From positions 67,395,528 through 67,459,527 of the forward strand of contig NC_065921.1 of NCBI RefSeq assembly GCF_024586455.1: a stretch of 64,000 nucleotides of DNA, read 5' to 3'. Source of the stretch: Bactrocera neohumeralis (lineage: Eukaryota; Arthropoda; Insecta; Diptera; Tephritidae). Below, one piece after another: positions 12,296 through 24,239 of this stretch (the stretch's first letter is position 1; the number at the start of each line of letters is the position of its first letter). A program made the position numbers and the translations under genes. The notes below the pieces were generated by a model. It had not been told where the DNA came from. It saw only the letters and a program-made list of their open reading frames with translations, and searched no databases.

Positions 12296-14098
12296 TTAAA
12301 AATTTTCAATCTTATTAAAAACAAAACGAAATAATGTAATATGAGTACAAAACGAAGTTAGTTAAGAATTTTTACAAAAAAATTATTATTAAAGGTATTG
12401 CCGGAGTTTTGAATTCAGTAATGTTGAGAATATACTAAGTGTTTACCAAAGTTTTTTTTGTGTAAAGAGATTCGTATGTGTTATAATACATAAAGGAAGT
12501 TTAAAGAATACATAAAAAATATTTATTATAAAAGTCCATATTTCATTTTTTTTTAACTTTAATGTTTAGTTAAGAAGTAATATTTTTTGACTATTATATA
12601 TAAAACTTGGCAACTCTATAAAAAAACAAGCATCACTAAAGTATTAATTTCATATTTGAAACAGCTTCGAATCGCTCAGACATTAAATATCAATTCTGCA
12701 CAAAATTTCGAGCAAATATTTCCTCAAAAGAGTGAACAAAAATAATTTGATCTCTTACTACCACAGCCTTAACGGCCCAAGGAGAATGTAGCATCAGCAA
12801 ACGGAAGCGACCTCAAAAATTCGCCCACTTTAAGTTTTGACGCCTACATTTTGTTTTTATGCTCATATTTTGGCAACACATTCGCGCTGTCGATTTGCCA
12901 TTTACCGCTATTAGCGCAAGCATTGATTTGACGGCGCCATAAAAAGTGTTGTCGATGGCAATAAGCGCAATATGTTGCCTACAAGATGGCTCGCAAAACG
13001 AAGTTGTAAAATTGCACGCAAAAAAAATTAAATTGATAAAAAAAATGCCAACACCAGCGATGCGACTGTTGGCAGCCGTAAAGTATGCTACATTTTTGGT
13101 TCATTGTCAACAATTTTGCCACGTGAGGCAGTTTGTGTGCTTTAAAACTGCTGCTGTCATCAAACCTACGTTTAAGCGCACAGTGCTTTTCCCACCCCAC
13201 TGTCCTTGTGTTCGCCTGCACCCACACACTCACACACTCCCGCTGAGCACTTCCTTACATATCTTCTGATCGTTTACGTAATTTCAACGTTATCTAAGTG
13301 CTCGGCTTGGTGGGGTTGATTTTTTTATGCATCAACATACATTTGTCATGCATTGTTGTTGTTGTTGCCTAACTACTTAAGCACAATTTTTGTCAATTTC
13401 TTGCCATTTCGCTATTTGGCGAATTTTGCATAGGCAATTTCACGCATTTGCGCTAATTTGTTTATAACTGTGCGATTATTTACATGTGTGTGTGTGTGAA
13501 GTACTCTGCATAGTGAAGGACTTAAGCATGCATAATATATACATATATATATATGTAGATATGTATATATATGCATATATATATATATGGATACTTTTCC
13601 GTTCGAAGGGTGTGCGTTGAGTCGGCTTAGAAGGGAATATTTGTTAAAAGCCATTTTCGAAAATGAATATTTGAAACCATTTTGTTGTAGTAAAAATCGA
13701 ATATTTATAATGTCGTTAAGGCGTAGGAGGAGGAGCGGGAGCGTCTAATGTGTGGGGACAAGTTGAGTGAGAGCAGCACTTTCTTATATGTCTACCAGCT
13801 TTTGCCAACATAACAGCATTTTTTCAGATGTATATGCTTTTGTGTGTATATTATCATACATATGTACATATGTATGTGTGTATCAAAATATGTAAGGAAA
13901 TGTGCGTAAATATTTACTTTACTACCCTTATTTGTATTTACTGCCATTCGCTTTAGAAAAAAGTAAATTTTCGTTATAAAAGTAGACTCATACATACACA
14001 CTCAGTAGCGCTGCCTAATATGCCCTTCAATGCCCCACACACACATACGTGTAACAACATTTTTTCATTGTAAAAAATACATTTCTTCTTCTACTTAC
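12296..14098. other. Intronic DNA just downstream of exon F
   Basis: Contains a moderately GC-rich, CA-containing stretch (12770-13270) with overlapping chance frames on both strands. It also holds a (TA)n/(TATG) microsatellite at about 13530-13590 and a TACATATG run near 13855-13880. The intron after exon F starts at 14098 with GTAAGTAG on the minus strand. I found no following exon before the window edge, so this intron exceeds 14 kb. Confidence 0.6.
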
Positions 14099-14228
14099 AT
14101 CGCACACTCAAATAATAGCCAATCGATGAGTATTGAAAGTTCAAATGTCGTGACGTGCATTTATACCAGCCGGAGTGTTCGTGACGTATCGATGTGAAGT
14201 TCAGGAAACCATCGCCAGTTTGTGGAAC
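14099..14228 (-). CDS. Exon F of Ig-superfamily gene: second half of Ig domain 3
   Basis: A 130-base exon encoding residues 746-788 of the visible protein (counting from the first full codon of exon A) plus one extra base, so it ends in phase 1. It supplies the F-strand half of Ig domain 3. The signature HSGWYKCTS contains the second domain cysteine (Cys769), which pairs with Cys725 in exon E. An N-F-T sequon at 755-757 is a potential N-glycosylation site. The acceptor is ATATTTTCAG before GTTCCA, and the donor is GTAAGTAG. Joined to exon E the phase is 0 and reads DGDTP-VPQTGDG without a break. The protein continues into exons outside the window; no transmembrane segment is seen here. Confidence 0.93.
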
Positions 14229-14539
14229 CTGAAAATATGTAGAGTGTAGAGACAAAAAATTAGTTTCATTTGCATGTTCGTTGGTCAAAAAAATAGAAAC
14301 AGAAAGCACTCAGCAGAAGAAATGTAAATTTTTGTATAATATAGTAAATACGTGTCCACTTTAGGTATATGTACATATATGTATTATTTATGTATGTATG
14401 TACATATGTACATATGTATATAAATGTTTGGTATTTAAAGATGAATAAAAAATGTACATAATAAGTCTTTTAATCAAATATTTCCATAATATGCAACAAT
14501 GTACGCTCGTATACTTAATTTTTGCAAAAATAAACTTAA

Positions 14540-16095
14540 AAATTTCTACTACCTTTTCCACTACTATTTTCAAAAAATACATCCTTAACTTTTCTTTTTA
14601 CATTAAGTTATATACATATGAATTAAAATAATCATTGCACATATAAGTATTAGTAGTAAACTACATATTCTACTACTATTTTCATAAGATCTTTCATCAA
14701 ATAATTGAGTTTCATTTGCAGGTTCATTGGCCAAAAAATCAAATTAGAAAACATTCAGCAGAAGAAATGCGAATTTTATATGTTAATTCCAAAATGTTAC
14801 TAAACACACATTGTACGTTCAGACTACATAAAGTAGTATATACCAAAATTTAAAAATTAATAACAATGTAGGTAAATTGCTTTTAATCAAATAATTCACT
14901 TCTATACTATTCACGCGACTACTTAGTTCATATAAGAACAAAAATTTCTACTACCTTTTTTACTACTGTTTTTATAAATGCTTTATTTAACTTTTCTTTT
15001 GACATCAACTGAACAAACTTCAAAAAAAATTCTGCTAAAAAAATACTACTTTTTCTACTACTATTCAAAAAGCTGTTTTGGTATTTTCTCTTTTGCATAT
15101 GCATACTAATTTTTAGTGCAATTCTCAAAAAAACTACTTGTAAAAAAATTCTAATACTTTTTCTACTACTATTCACAAAAATATTTCTTTAGCTTGTTCT
15201 CTTCTACAAATGCTCTTTTTTACTGCAATTATCAAAAAAACCTTAAAAAAATCTAATACTTTTTTACTACTATTGAAGCTTTCTTTAGTTTTTTCTCTTT
15301 TACCAGCTAAAATAGTATATAAAATAAGGGAATCAATTGATTTTTAAATTGTATATGTGTACATACATATGTACATATATGTATGTATGTATACTCCTTT
15401 TACTGCAGTTGTCTACGATTGTAAATGAGATTCATTGTTATTTTGTTTTAAACCGACATTGACACTACTATTTAGACTACTACTTTCGGAACACATTCGC
15501 ATTTTAAAAGTTTTATGTCTTATGCTACTATTCGCTATATGTACTCCAATTTTAAAAATATTTATGTACTACTTTTTTTCAAATTCCGCGTGCCAAAAAT
15601 AAAGTTAGATAAGTTTTTATTCCATTTTTATATTTACTTTTTCCGAAATCAAAATAAGTAATATGTGTAAAAAAATATTTCTCTATTATTACTTTCCACA
15701 TGGATAATAAAATTTTACATATCTACTACTATTTTCAAAATTAGTATTATATTATTATTCTTTTAATCTTTTACTTGACTTTTAATTGTATTTATCGAGT
15801 TGAAATGTAATTTAATATATTATAATACTACGTTTTTAAACTTATTATCTACTACTTTTTTAAAACAAGTGTGTCGTTACAATATGGTAAATAATAAAAT
15901 AAATCCTTCTTGCAATTAACTTCAAGAATATTTTTTAACTACTACTATTTTCAAAAGTAGCTTATCAACTATTATACTTTTTCATATATTCTGTACTTTT
16001 TTTATTTGCCAACTAACAATAAAATTCAATATTGGTCAAAAAAATATCTTACTGAGCTCCCACCGCTTCTGCTACTATTCTACTGCACTTTTTAC
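14540..16095 (+). repeat. Intronic block of dispersed CTACTACTATTTT motifs
   Basis: At least ten degenerate copies of TTTCTACTACTATT(TT)CAAAA occur across about 1.5 kb (near 14556, 14670, 14945, 15050, 15160, 15265, 15720, 15940 and 16075), all on the same strand. Intervals are irregular, mostly about 100-200 bp in the dense part. The motif is not obvious in the neighbouring intron sequence. No coding potential. Confidence 0.75.
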
Positions 16096-18357
16096 TCATA
16101 ATAGAATTACCACTGATTAATGCTGTTCTCATATCATACCTCAACCCACGCACTCGCCACTTAAATTATATTTTAAGTTGACTTAAAACTACAAAATTAT
16201 TTGAAAAACTCTCCAAACTCCTACACAAATACACTTAAAAACTAAAATAACTGTTTCAACTAGCAAAAACTAAAATATAAATAGAAGCTAAGATAACAGA
16301 CAGCCCACAAACAAACAAATCCAACTGACTACAAACACAATGACAAAAGTGGAAAAGCAAATTTGTCGCTGAAATCAGGAATTGTTTATATGCGACTGGC
16401 GGCTGAATTTTGGGTTCGCTCTTTGTTAAAAAAAAATCCATGTTATTTAACTTTACCGCAAAGTACTAAAACTAGCAGAGCCGTTGCGAAGGAAGAGGGG
16501 CTTAGTAGCCACACATGTAATCACAAATAAATATACACAAGTGTGGATAGCTGTAGACATATGCGTGTGAGTGTGTGGGAGGAAATTTGCATATTTTGTA
16601 TAAACACTTGTAGTATTTGCTTGTACAGTTGGTGGAACTTATCTATGTGTGTGTATGTGTGCGTACATTCGATGGCGAATGCCCGAGAAGATGAAGGGAT
16701 AAATTGTGTATCTTAGGGATGCCAGCGTTGTAGTCGAAAGTGGTAGTTACTATTTGTCTTTCGGCATGGGAAGTAGTTGAAGCTGCTTATTTGGGTACAT
16801 AAACGTATCTATATACGATGTAGTTACACAGATGTGGATGTTGTTGTGGCAGATGGTGGTAGGAAAAATTATCAAAATTTTGGGTACATCATGTCTGAAC
16901 ATATGTATATATGTATGTATATGCAAATATACAGATATATGGTGTTTACGGTTAGGCATATATACATATATTTAACAGTTATTGACAGTCATGTCTACTT
17001 TTATTTGGAATTTGCGAATTTTTTCACATAAGGGTGAAAATCACCGAATATGTTTGAGTATTGTGAAATAGTTAATTGCTTGAATATTCCTTAGTAAAAG
17101 CGTCACCTAAAATGCAAAATAACGTAACTTCAATTTACATAAATTGAAGGGAAATCATTGTAATTGAAACCACTCATTTTGAAACTAAATTTGAGTTTTG
17201 GTTATAAAATGGTTACATTTTGCTTATATCTGAGAGCGGAAGCTGAACATTTTCTGCTCATATATGTATGTAACATGATGTAATGAATCGTCGTTGCTAC
17301 ACAATTTCAATTTTTTTTGATAATATGTTGTTTTACATTTCAAGTGACGATATGGTGTAGTGTACAGGCAGAAAATCTTCAACAAAAAATCTCGTCGTGC
17401 AGACGTTTGACATTGCCGGTATGCATCAAGTATACAAGTCAAGGATAAACCTATCATATGACTCCATAAGAAGTGTAAAACAGATTGCATTTGAATAGTG
17501 ATTTCGCAGTAATATTATATTTATTATTTAAGAAGTACGTATATATATTTCTATACATTATAGATATGAGGTTCTCGTCTTCTGGGAGTATGACAAAATC
17601 GGTTAATCTCATTAAGCGCGTCGGTGGTCAAGATTTTTATATCGAGAAACTTATGGCACTGCCAAATTTCATTTACTTAAGAAGAATTCAAACACAAGAG
17701 AAAAATAAAGATTAACCTGAAAGTTTCTAAATATTATACTTAGGAGATTGAAAAAGACGATTTTAGTAGGAAACTCTAAATATTGGCAAAATGAGGATCT
17801 TTTGAAAGTTCTACATCTTTCATACTAACTTAACATCATACTAAAATCAGAGCAAATTGTGATCGATATAAAATAAGGCCGAAAGCACAAGAAATCGTTT
17901 GGAATAATCAAAATTTTCTCACCTGAATTCAAAGCCTTTTATACTAATTTGTAATGAAAAAATCAGAAAGAGCATATCTTCGAGCTATGGGACAAGTAAT
18001 TTACTCTCTTTCATTGAAACGCTTTAACTAAACCGAACTCAACACAGCGCAGAAATATCTAATTGAATATCTAAAGACTACGAAATGTCAAATGAAAATA
18101 ACTGACGACTATTCCTTTTGACCGTTAAATATTTAGTTTAAACTTTCATTAAAAAATTGTAAATATTGAAATACAACCTACTACTTTTTAAAATGTTTTA
18201 ATATTCTCAATTTTGGTTCATTTCAAGAAAAATTTTATACCCTTATATGGTGGTATATTTTGTCATAAACGATTTACCTGTTCGAGTACTACTATTTATC
18301 AGTACTGGTCTCTAAAATATACCTCAATTGCAATTTTAAGGCCGAACACCTAATAAA
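16096..18357. other. Intron E-F, no gene seen
   Basis: AT-rich non-coding DNA between exons E and F. It includes TACATATG-type microsatellites near 16890-16970 and T/G-rich stretches near 16560-16660. Frames at 17224-17715 show no motif. Confidence 0.55.
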
Positions 18358-19284
18358 ATATATAAAGTGATCTATTTGGATCTCTATTTTTAAAGAAAAA
18401 CTACAGCGACTTAAAATTTAATGGAGAATATTTATTATCATTCGAAAGAGCATTCTTAGACATTTATTTTGCGGATTATCTCTTTCAAATGTTGGCCGTG
18501 GCTACGTCTGAGATGGTCCATCCGTTGAGTCCAATTTTGGACAACTCGTTTGTGCATTTCGGTTGGTAACTGGCGAATGAGACGCGTGACGTTTTGCTCA
18601 AAGGCCTGAAACGAAGCGCGATAGTCCGTATAGACTTTAGACTTATATATCCCCACAAGAAATTGTCTAACCGTATGATAGTATCACAGAATCTTGGTGG
18701 CCAATTGACAGGCCCAAAATGTGAAATTATTTGCTCACTGAAGTGTTCGCTCAACAAATACATTAATTGATGCGATGTGTGGGAAGTGATGCCGTCTTGT
18801 TGTCATCGAATGTCGCCGAGATCACGAGCTTCAATTTCAGGCATTAAATAGTCGGTTATCATGACGCGACATTGATGGTTACGTTCTCAGGGCATCATTT
18901 TCACAGAAATATGGACCGATGATTCCACCAGCCCACAAACCATAACAAACCGTTATTTTTTTTAATCAAATGGAAGCTCTTGAATCTCTTCAGGCTGATC
19001 TTCGTTCCAAATTCACCATTTTGCTTGTTTACATGACCATTGAGCAAGAAATGGTTCTCATCGCAGAACAAAATATTGCTCGAAAAAGTCGGATCTTCTT
19101 GGAACTTTTCAAGAACACATAGAGCGAAGTGATGTCGCTTGGGAAGGTCGAGCGTAAGTCTTTTCATGATCAAACGTCAAATAATACTGAACAAAGATAG
19201 GATGCCAGCTTGCCACGACTCAATCGTGAACTGTCAAAAAAGGCCATTTAAGTAAGTACCTTTACTTTGATCACCCTATATATT
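18358..19284 (-). mobile_element. IS630/Tc1-like DDE transposon relic, copy 2
   Basis: Minus-strand frames retain most of a DDE transposase. ILFCDENHFLLNGHVNKQN (first catalytic Asp, near 19075-19020) is followed by a 'GLLWFVGWWNHRSIF' stretch. After a gap come WPPRF, DNFLWGYISLKS and a C-terminal WTQRMDHLRRSHGQHLKEII at about 18530-18470. The same family at 6.7-7.3 kb is more deleted. The outer ends look inverted: TATATAAAGTGATC on the left and GATCACCCTATATA on the right, flanked by TA-rich DNA. Frameshifts between 18763 and 18901 break the gene, so it is not functional. Confidence 0.78.
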
Positions 19285-19646
19285 AATGATTGTGCACAAG
19301 TCCATTTCTCTCAAAGAAACTGCACCTTTGTCGTAATCGCCGATAACGGACCACTATAGAATCTAGCTGCCATATAAACTAACCGATACAACATTTAGCT
19401 GAAATCGAGTTATTTTATAGACACTTTTTGATATGTGGATGGTGTTATATGCAGCTTCGGTGTAAACAAAGTTAACGTTTCCACTTATTTTTTTTACAAT
19501 TTTCGACAGGTTCCCTTTCCCGAAAATAATTGTAACCTTGGTTATTTCAGTTTGTAAAAAATGTTCTTTCAACACTTATTAACTTAGCGCCATTGTAATA
19601 AAGAAACTATTTTAATTCTTCAAACATAAATACGAAGTCTACTTAC
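19285..19646. other. Intron DNA next to exon E
   Basis: No gene or repeat recognised. The minus-strand splice donor GTAAGTAG of exon E lies at its right edge. Confidence 0.6.
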
Positions 19647-19786
19647 CGGCGTGTCACCATCGTCCTTCTGCCAACGCGGCGTGCTCGGCGGATTTGAGTC
19701 AACATCACATTTCAGCGAAACTTCGATGCCTTCGCGCAGCGGATAGCCGAAACCGGGTGTGCGTGAAATGGCGAATGAAGGTGTAT
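19647..19786 (-). CDS. Exon E of Ig-superfamily gene: first half of Ig domain 3
   Basis: A 140-base exon. It begins with two bases that complete a Tyr codon split with exon D (phase 1), then encodes residues 700-745. The peptide starts at the domain boundary (TPSFAISRTPGFGYPLREG) and contains EVSLKCDVDSNPPSTPRWQK. This gives the first conserved cysteine (Cys725) and the core tryptophan (Trp737) of a C2-type Ig fold. The boundary sequence LLLDVQ-YTPSF is typical of the link between two Ig domains. The acceptor is CTTTCCACAG and the donor CCG|GTAAGTAG. It ends in phase 0, in frame with exon F. Confidence 0.95.
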
Positions 19787-21599
19787 CTGTGGAAAGGCAA
19801 AAGGAAAGTGGTAAATATATACTAAACCGTGTAGGTGTGTAAGTAACAAGGGCTGAGGCAGTAGTATTAAGATGTAAAATTCAAATGACTACACGGGTAG
19901 TCGTGAACACGACAGAAAACAGTAGTTAAGACATTAAGGTAGAAGTGAAAGCAAACTTTCTGCGACAAGCGTTGCATACAGTTAGGCGTTGGAAGTACAA
20001 ATATGTTATTTGCTGCGTTTTCTGGTAGGTGTTGCCGTTAGTTGGCGCACACACTATGCGACTTTGCACCGTTTTGTCGCTTTTTAATTAAAAACTTTAT
20101 TATTATTATTGTCACACACACACGCACACGCATATACTATATATATATATATTTACATTGCTGCCGAAAAACTTTTATAATTAAAGTAAATGTAAATGCG
20201 GCGCGTGTTTAGCGTACAACAAAAACAAATACAGCACAAATGCGCTGGGAAATACAAATACAAATGGAAAATCAAATAACAACAAGATGACAACAACAAC
20301 AGTTGAAATCAGCGCAACAAAAGTTGTCTCCTCAACTATTCGCTCGCTGTTGGATTGTAAATTCTGGCCAAAACGCCATCTTTTCGCGTTGGTGTGAGCG
20401 CGTGTACATGTGTGAGTGTGTTTGTGTGCTTTGTTGCCGGATATCCGCCTACCGAAAAGTTGTATCGTAGTTGTTTTTGTGGCACTCATGTAATCGCTTG
20501 GCGAGGCGTTCACTTTTGTGGAGCGGAGCGGACATTTCGGCACGAGTAACAGCGCAAAGGCGCAGTCAAGTGGAAGGGTATAGAAATTAAACGAAATTGG
20601 TGTGATTACGAAGTTATACATTCTTGTATTTTATGGATGATTATGAAATGACTTTGGTTCGGAATTGTAATGAAACGGCATCTACTCGTCGCTAGTTGAT
20701 GACAATGGCGTCAAGTTGTGACTTGGAACAGAGAGGAAACTGCGACACCCAAATTGCGCTGCATGATAGTTTTGGAAGAAAGTTGAAGGCTCAGACTAAT
20801 TTTGAAATGGTTTGCAAGATATATGCAGTAAACCTAACATAAGGCTACAGCCACTTTTTGAAAATTTTTTAACAGCAGTGTCTCCTGCTACTCCAATACC
20901 CTCAACCGAATCACAGTTTTATATCCTGCTTTACTCCCTAGTTATTGTATTATATAATTTTTCGACTAATGGGGTTTCGTGGGAGTGGCAGTGGGCCCAT
21001 CTACAAACTCGTAATTACATTTTTAACAAGGAACACGTGTAACAAGTCTCATTAAGATATCTCAATTTTTATACGAGCTATCGCTTGTACTGATGGATGG
21101 ACAGCCAGACAGTCACTCGGAGTTCAACTCGTCTTGTCATCCTAATTATTTGTATATAGTATATGGTATATAACTACATAACATAAATCTATTTTGATTT
21201 GTTTTTTTTTTCATTATTGTTATTTTAAAAATGCCACTCTGTGCGTCACTTCATAATGATATTTCCATAAAAATCTTTGTTGCTAGTGGCAAATAACCGC
21301 AATAAACCAAAAACCTCATGAACAAGCTTCCATTAATAAAGCTTCATTTTCGATGGTACACAATTCCCCTTTTATACCCAAAAGCTGGGAGCCTATTTTG
21401 AATCTCGATTCGTGAATATATTCTATTCGACATTCGGATCTACTATTGCTGGCATAAAATAGTAAGACTTTTTAATTTAAATTTCGTTGTGGAAATATTT
21501 TTTCTAGGTTGGTATAACTGACAGAAACATCTACGCCAAATGTCACACAAAATAATCACTAGAGTTTAGTATACGTTTGTCTTTCTGAAATTGTTAAAG
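19787..21599. other. Intron D-E, 3' portion: no gene seen
   Basis: Non-coding. Contains a (CA)n/(TA)n microsatellite at about 20113-20152. A 146-codon minus-strand frame at 20181-20621 has no Ig or other motif and its hydrophobic run comes from T-rich DNA, so I leave it out. Confidence 0.55.
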
Positions 21600-22500
21600 T
21601 GCTTTCGGTGACTTTTACGATGAGTGAAATTACTCAGCAAAGAAGTTGCATTAAATATTGTGTGCGGAATAAAATTTTTGCTACTGAAATGTTCAGAATT
21701 TTGGAAAAGGTCTTCGGTGATAGTTTTCTATCGCGAGAAAGTGTTTTTAAATGGTATAAATTACACAAAGAGGATCGAGAACGCTTTGACGACGAACCAC
21801 GTTCTGGGCGATCATCAACATCAACTGATGATAAACACGTCAATAAAATAAAACAATTGATGGTTAAGAGTCCACGATTAACCGTCAGAGATCTTACTGG
21901 CATTGTTGGAATATGGGAAGGATCAGTGAAAACCATTTTCAAAGATCATTGGGGCCTAAAAACAAATGAAAGCACGATTAGTTCCAAAATCACTAAATTT
22001 TCTTCGAAAAACAGCATTGCGTTAACGTCTGTGTTTTTCGACTACCAGCATACCATGAAATGTATTATTATTGGCTATGATTCTTGAATCTATGCTTACG
22101 ACCTGGAAGCAGACCATTAATCGGCCCAATATCGTAGCAAAGGTGAGTCGAAGCCGAAAAAAACACGTCAAAGCCGTTCAAAAATCAAGGTTATATTGAC
22201 GGTTTTCTTCGATTATCTATATACTATTTGATTGTTGAGCGTCGTTTGCGCGAAGCATTGATTGATCGTGAGTTTTTCACCACATTTTCAACCAATAGCG
22301 AGCCGCAACCAGCGTATTCGTCTGATTTTGCTCCGTGTAACTTCTGGCTATTTAGCAAATTCAAATGATCGCTCTGGAAAAACGGTTTTGAGCCAACTGA
22401 AGACCTGAAGACATGAAATGTGTAGTGCCAAGCGCCTATCCCGGAAATGAACTTTAACAACAGTTTCGAAAATTATTGGAAATGCGAAAATCGAGTTATC
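21600..22500 (+). mobile_element. Mariner-like transposase pseudogene
   Basis: The plus strand carries an N-terminal mariner transposase frame starting at ATG 21620. Its helix-turn-helix half includes ESVFKWYKLHKEDRERFDDE and a PRSGRSSTS linker, followed by a second HTH-like 'LTVRDLTGIVGI' stretch, open to about 22084. The rest is broken by stops and frameshifts. The third catalytic Asp region survives as SSDFAPCNFWLFSKFK near 22320-22365, and most of the segment between the first and second Asp is scrambled or lost. No clear inverted termini were found. It is older or more deleted than the copy at 28.8 kb and of a different subfamily. Confidence 0.78.
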
Positions 22501-22919
22501 AAATACAAAAAATTCGAATTCAAGTAAATTTTTTTTCGAATCGAGTTACATAATAGAGGTCTGGTCTCTTAAAATAAAACTAATATGTATTCCATCTTCG
22601 AGTTTTGAGTTTCTCTTGGTTAAACTTGTTGTAGCTGAGTTGTGTATGGCGTGCTGTTACTAAAAACAGCACCCATTATTAGTCTTTCTTCTAACCCTTA
22701 GTCTTTTGGTATAACTTCTACAGAAAAACTGTTAGGAATAGTTTGGGAATCCCTGCTGCAGTTCTCAACTTTGATATGGTTTCAAAAGAACAAGTTTCAA
22801 AAGACTATTTACGGTATATGGCTACTGTGGAGTCAAATTCGTTCATTATTCTAATATATTTAGTGAGCAGGAAAAATTCAACATTCTGCTGGCAAGGTTT
22901 ATGGTGTCTATATTTTGAG
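22501..22919. other. Intron D-E, no gene seen
   Basis: No recognisable feature. A plus frame at 22743-22994 only becomes meaningful at its end, where it enters the next mariner fragment. Confidence 0.5.
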
Positions 22920-23190
22920 ATGCGTTACTGCACCGTAAAAACTAAGGCGAAAATCCATGAATTGTGTTTTATATTTCTTCCACATCCACCGTAGTCTCTA
23001 TCTAGTGATTATTTTTTGTTCGCATAACTCGAAAGAATGCTCGCTGGGAAGAAAGTTTCGTCGAATGAAGAAGTGATATCGGAAACGGGGCCTATTTTGA
23101 AGCAAAGAACAAATCATACTACAAAAATGGTATCGAAAAGTTAGAGGAAGGCTACAATCCATGTATTCCCCTGAAGGCAACTAAGTGTGT
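22920..23190 (+). mobile_element. Mariner C-terminal fragment
   Basis: A short plus-strand piece of transposase. KIHELCFIFLPHPP is followed by a stop, then a region around the third catalytic Asp ('SDYFLFA'), then LERMLAGKKVSSNEEVISET. The last pieces match the C-terminal end of the mariner type also seen at 54.9-56.0 kb. The N-terminal two-thirds are absent and stops occur inside the fragment. Confidence 0.72.
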
Positions 23191-24200
23191 TAAATAAAAA
23201 ACGAAATTTCGCTAAAAAATTTGGTGTAATATGGTAGCCGACAGTTTTCAATTGACCTATTAAGAAAAGTCTAAAGAAAACAGAGATTTGAATTGCAAAT
23301 TCTATATTGGGAGTTCTAATAAGTAAAACCTCTTATCGACATTGCGAGAAAAACATAGAAAGCGTTCTGAATTTAGTCTTGAATTTGCGATAATGTGTCA
23401 CTTCCTGTTAAAGCATTAAAGCTTTTTAAGCAAAATCAACTGTGATAACTGAACCCTTCTTTCGCTGATTTGGCCATAATCCAGATATTAGTCTGACTTT
23501 ACAGTAGTTTAGCAGCCATTTTATATACTATATCAGTTTTCTGATACTTGATAACACTCCTTCAATTGTTATTTTTGTTGCTTATTGACACCTACAAAAA
23601 CCACCTATTCAATTTACATTATCATGCCACGCTCACTACTTTGTAAGCTATGACATAACAATAGCGCCTTGTGTTGCACGCTAATGAGAGTTTAATAACT
23701 TTGCCACTTGGAACTTTTAAAGTCACTTGACTTTTCTTACAGATTTTTGTCACATTCTCAGTGACGCATTCTGAATAAACTGTGACTTGCTTGGAGCCTG
23801 CCGATGATGTGAGAAGTTTACTTGCTGTTATGTGTTGCAAGAGTGTCTTATGCGTCAAGCTTGTTTTCATTTTGGAGCAAAAACGGGCTGGAGAAAAGTA
23901 GCAAATTGCTTTTAAAGTCACTTTGTGAATATTTTAGTGTGGGAAATGTTGTGAGCACAAGTGCACATAAGTACATGTGAGAATAACGGTATCATTAGCA
24001 AGCTTTTTTCACATATTCTGCCAGAATTCGTTGACTTAAGCAGAGAGTAAGGGCTTTTAATAAATCGTGAGGTCATTAAATGGTATGCATTTTCGTTTTT
24101 ATGTCGAAGAATGAAGATGTTTTTAGGCTAATATTCGGAGCTTAAAGCTGCAAGGAACGCATTGTTTCAAGATTTGTTTAGCGTAAAGGGACATTCGTAG
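23191..24200. other. Intron D-E, no gene seen
   Basis: Non-coding. A 99-codon minus frame at 23622-23921 has no recognisable motif. Confidence 0.55.
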
Positions 24201-24239
24201 TTAAAGTGTTACCAACTGTTACATTGTGTATTAAGAGAG

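Noticed and set aside
20181..20621. 146-codon minus-strand frame
   Set aside because: No conserved motif, internal CA/TG microsatellite translation and T-rich hydrophobic end; likely chance.
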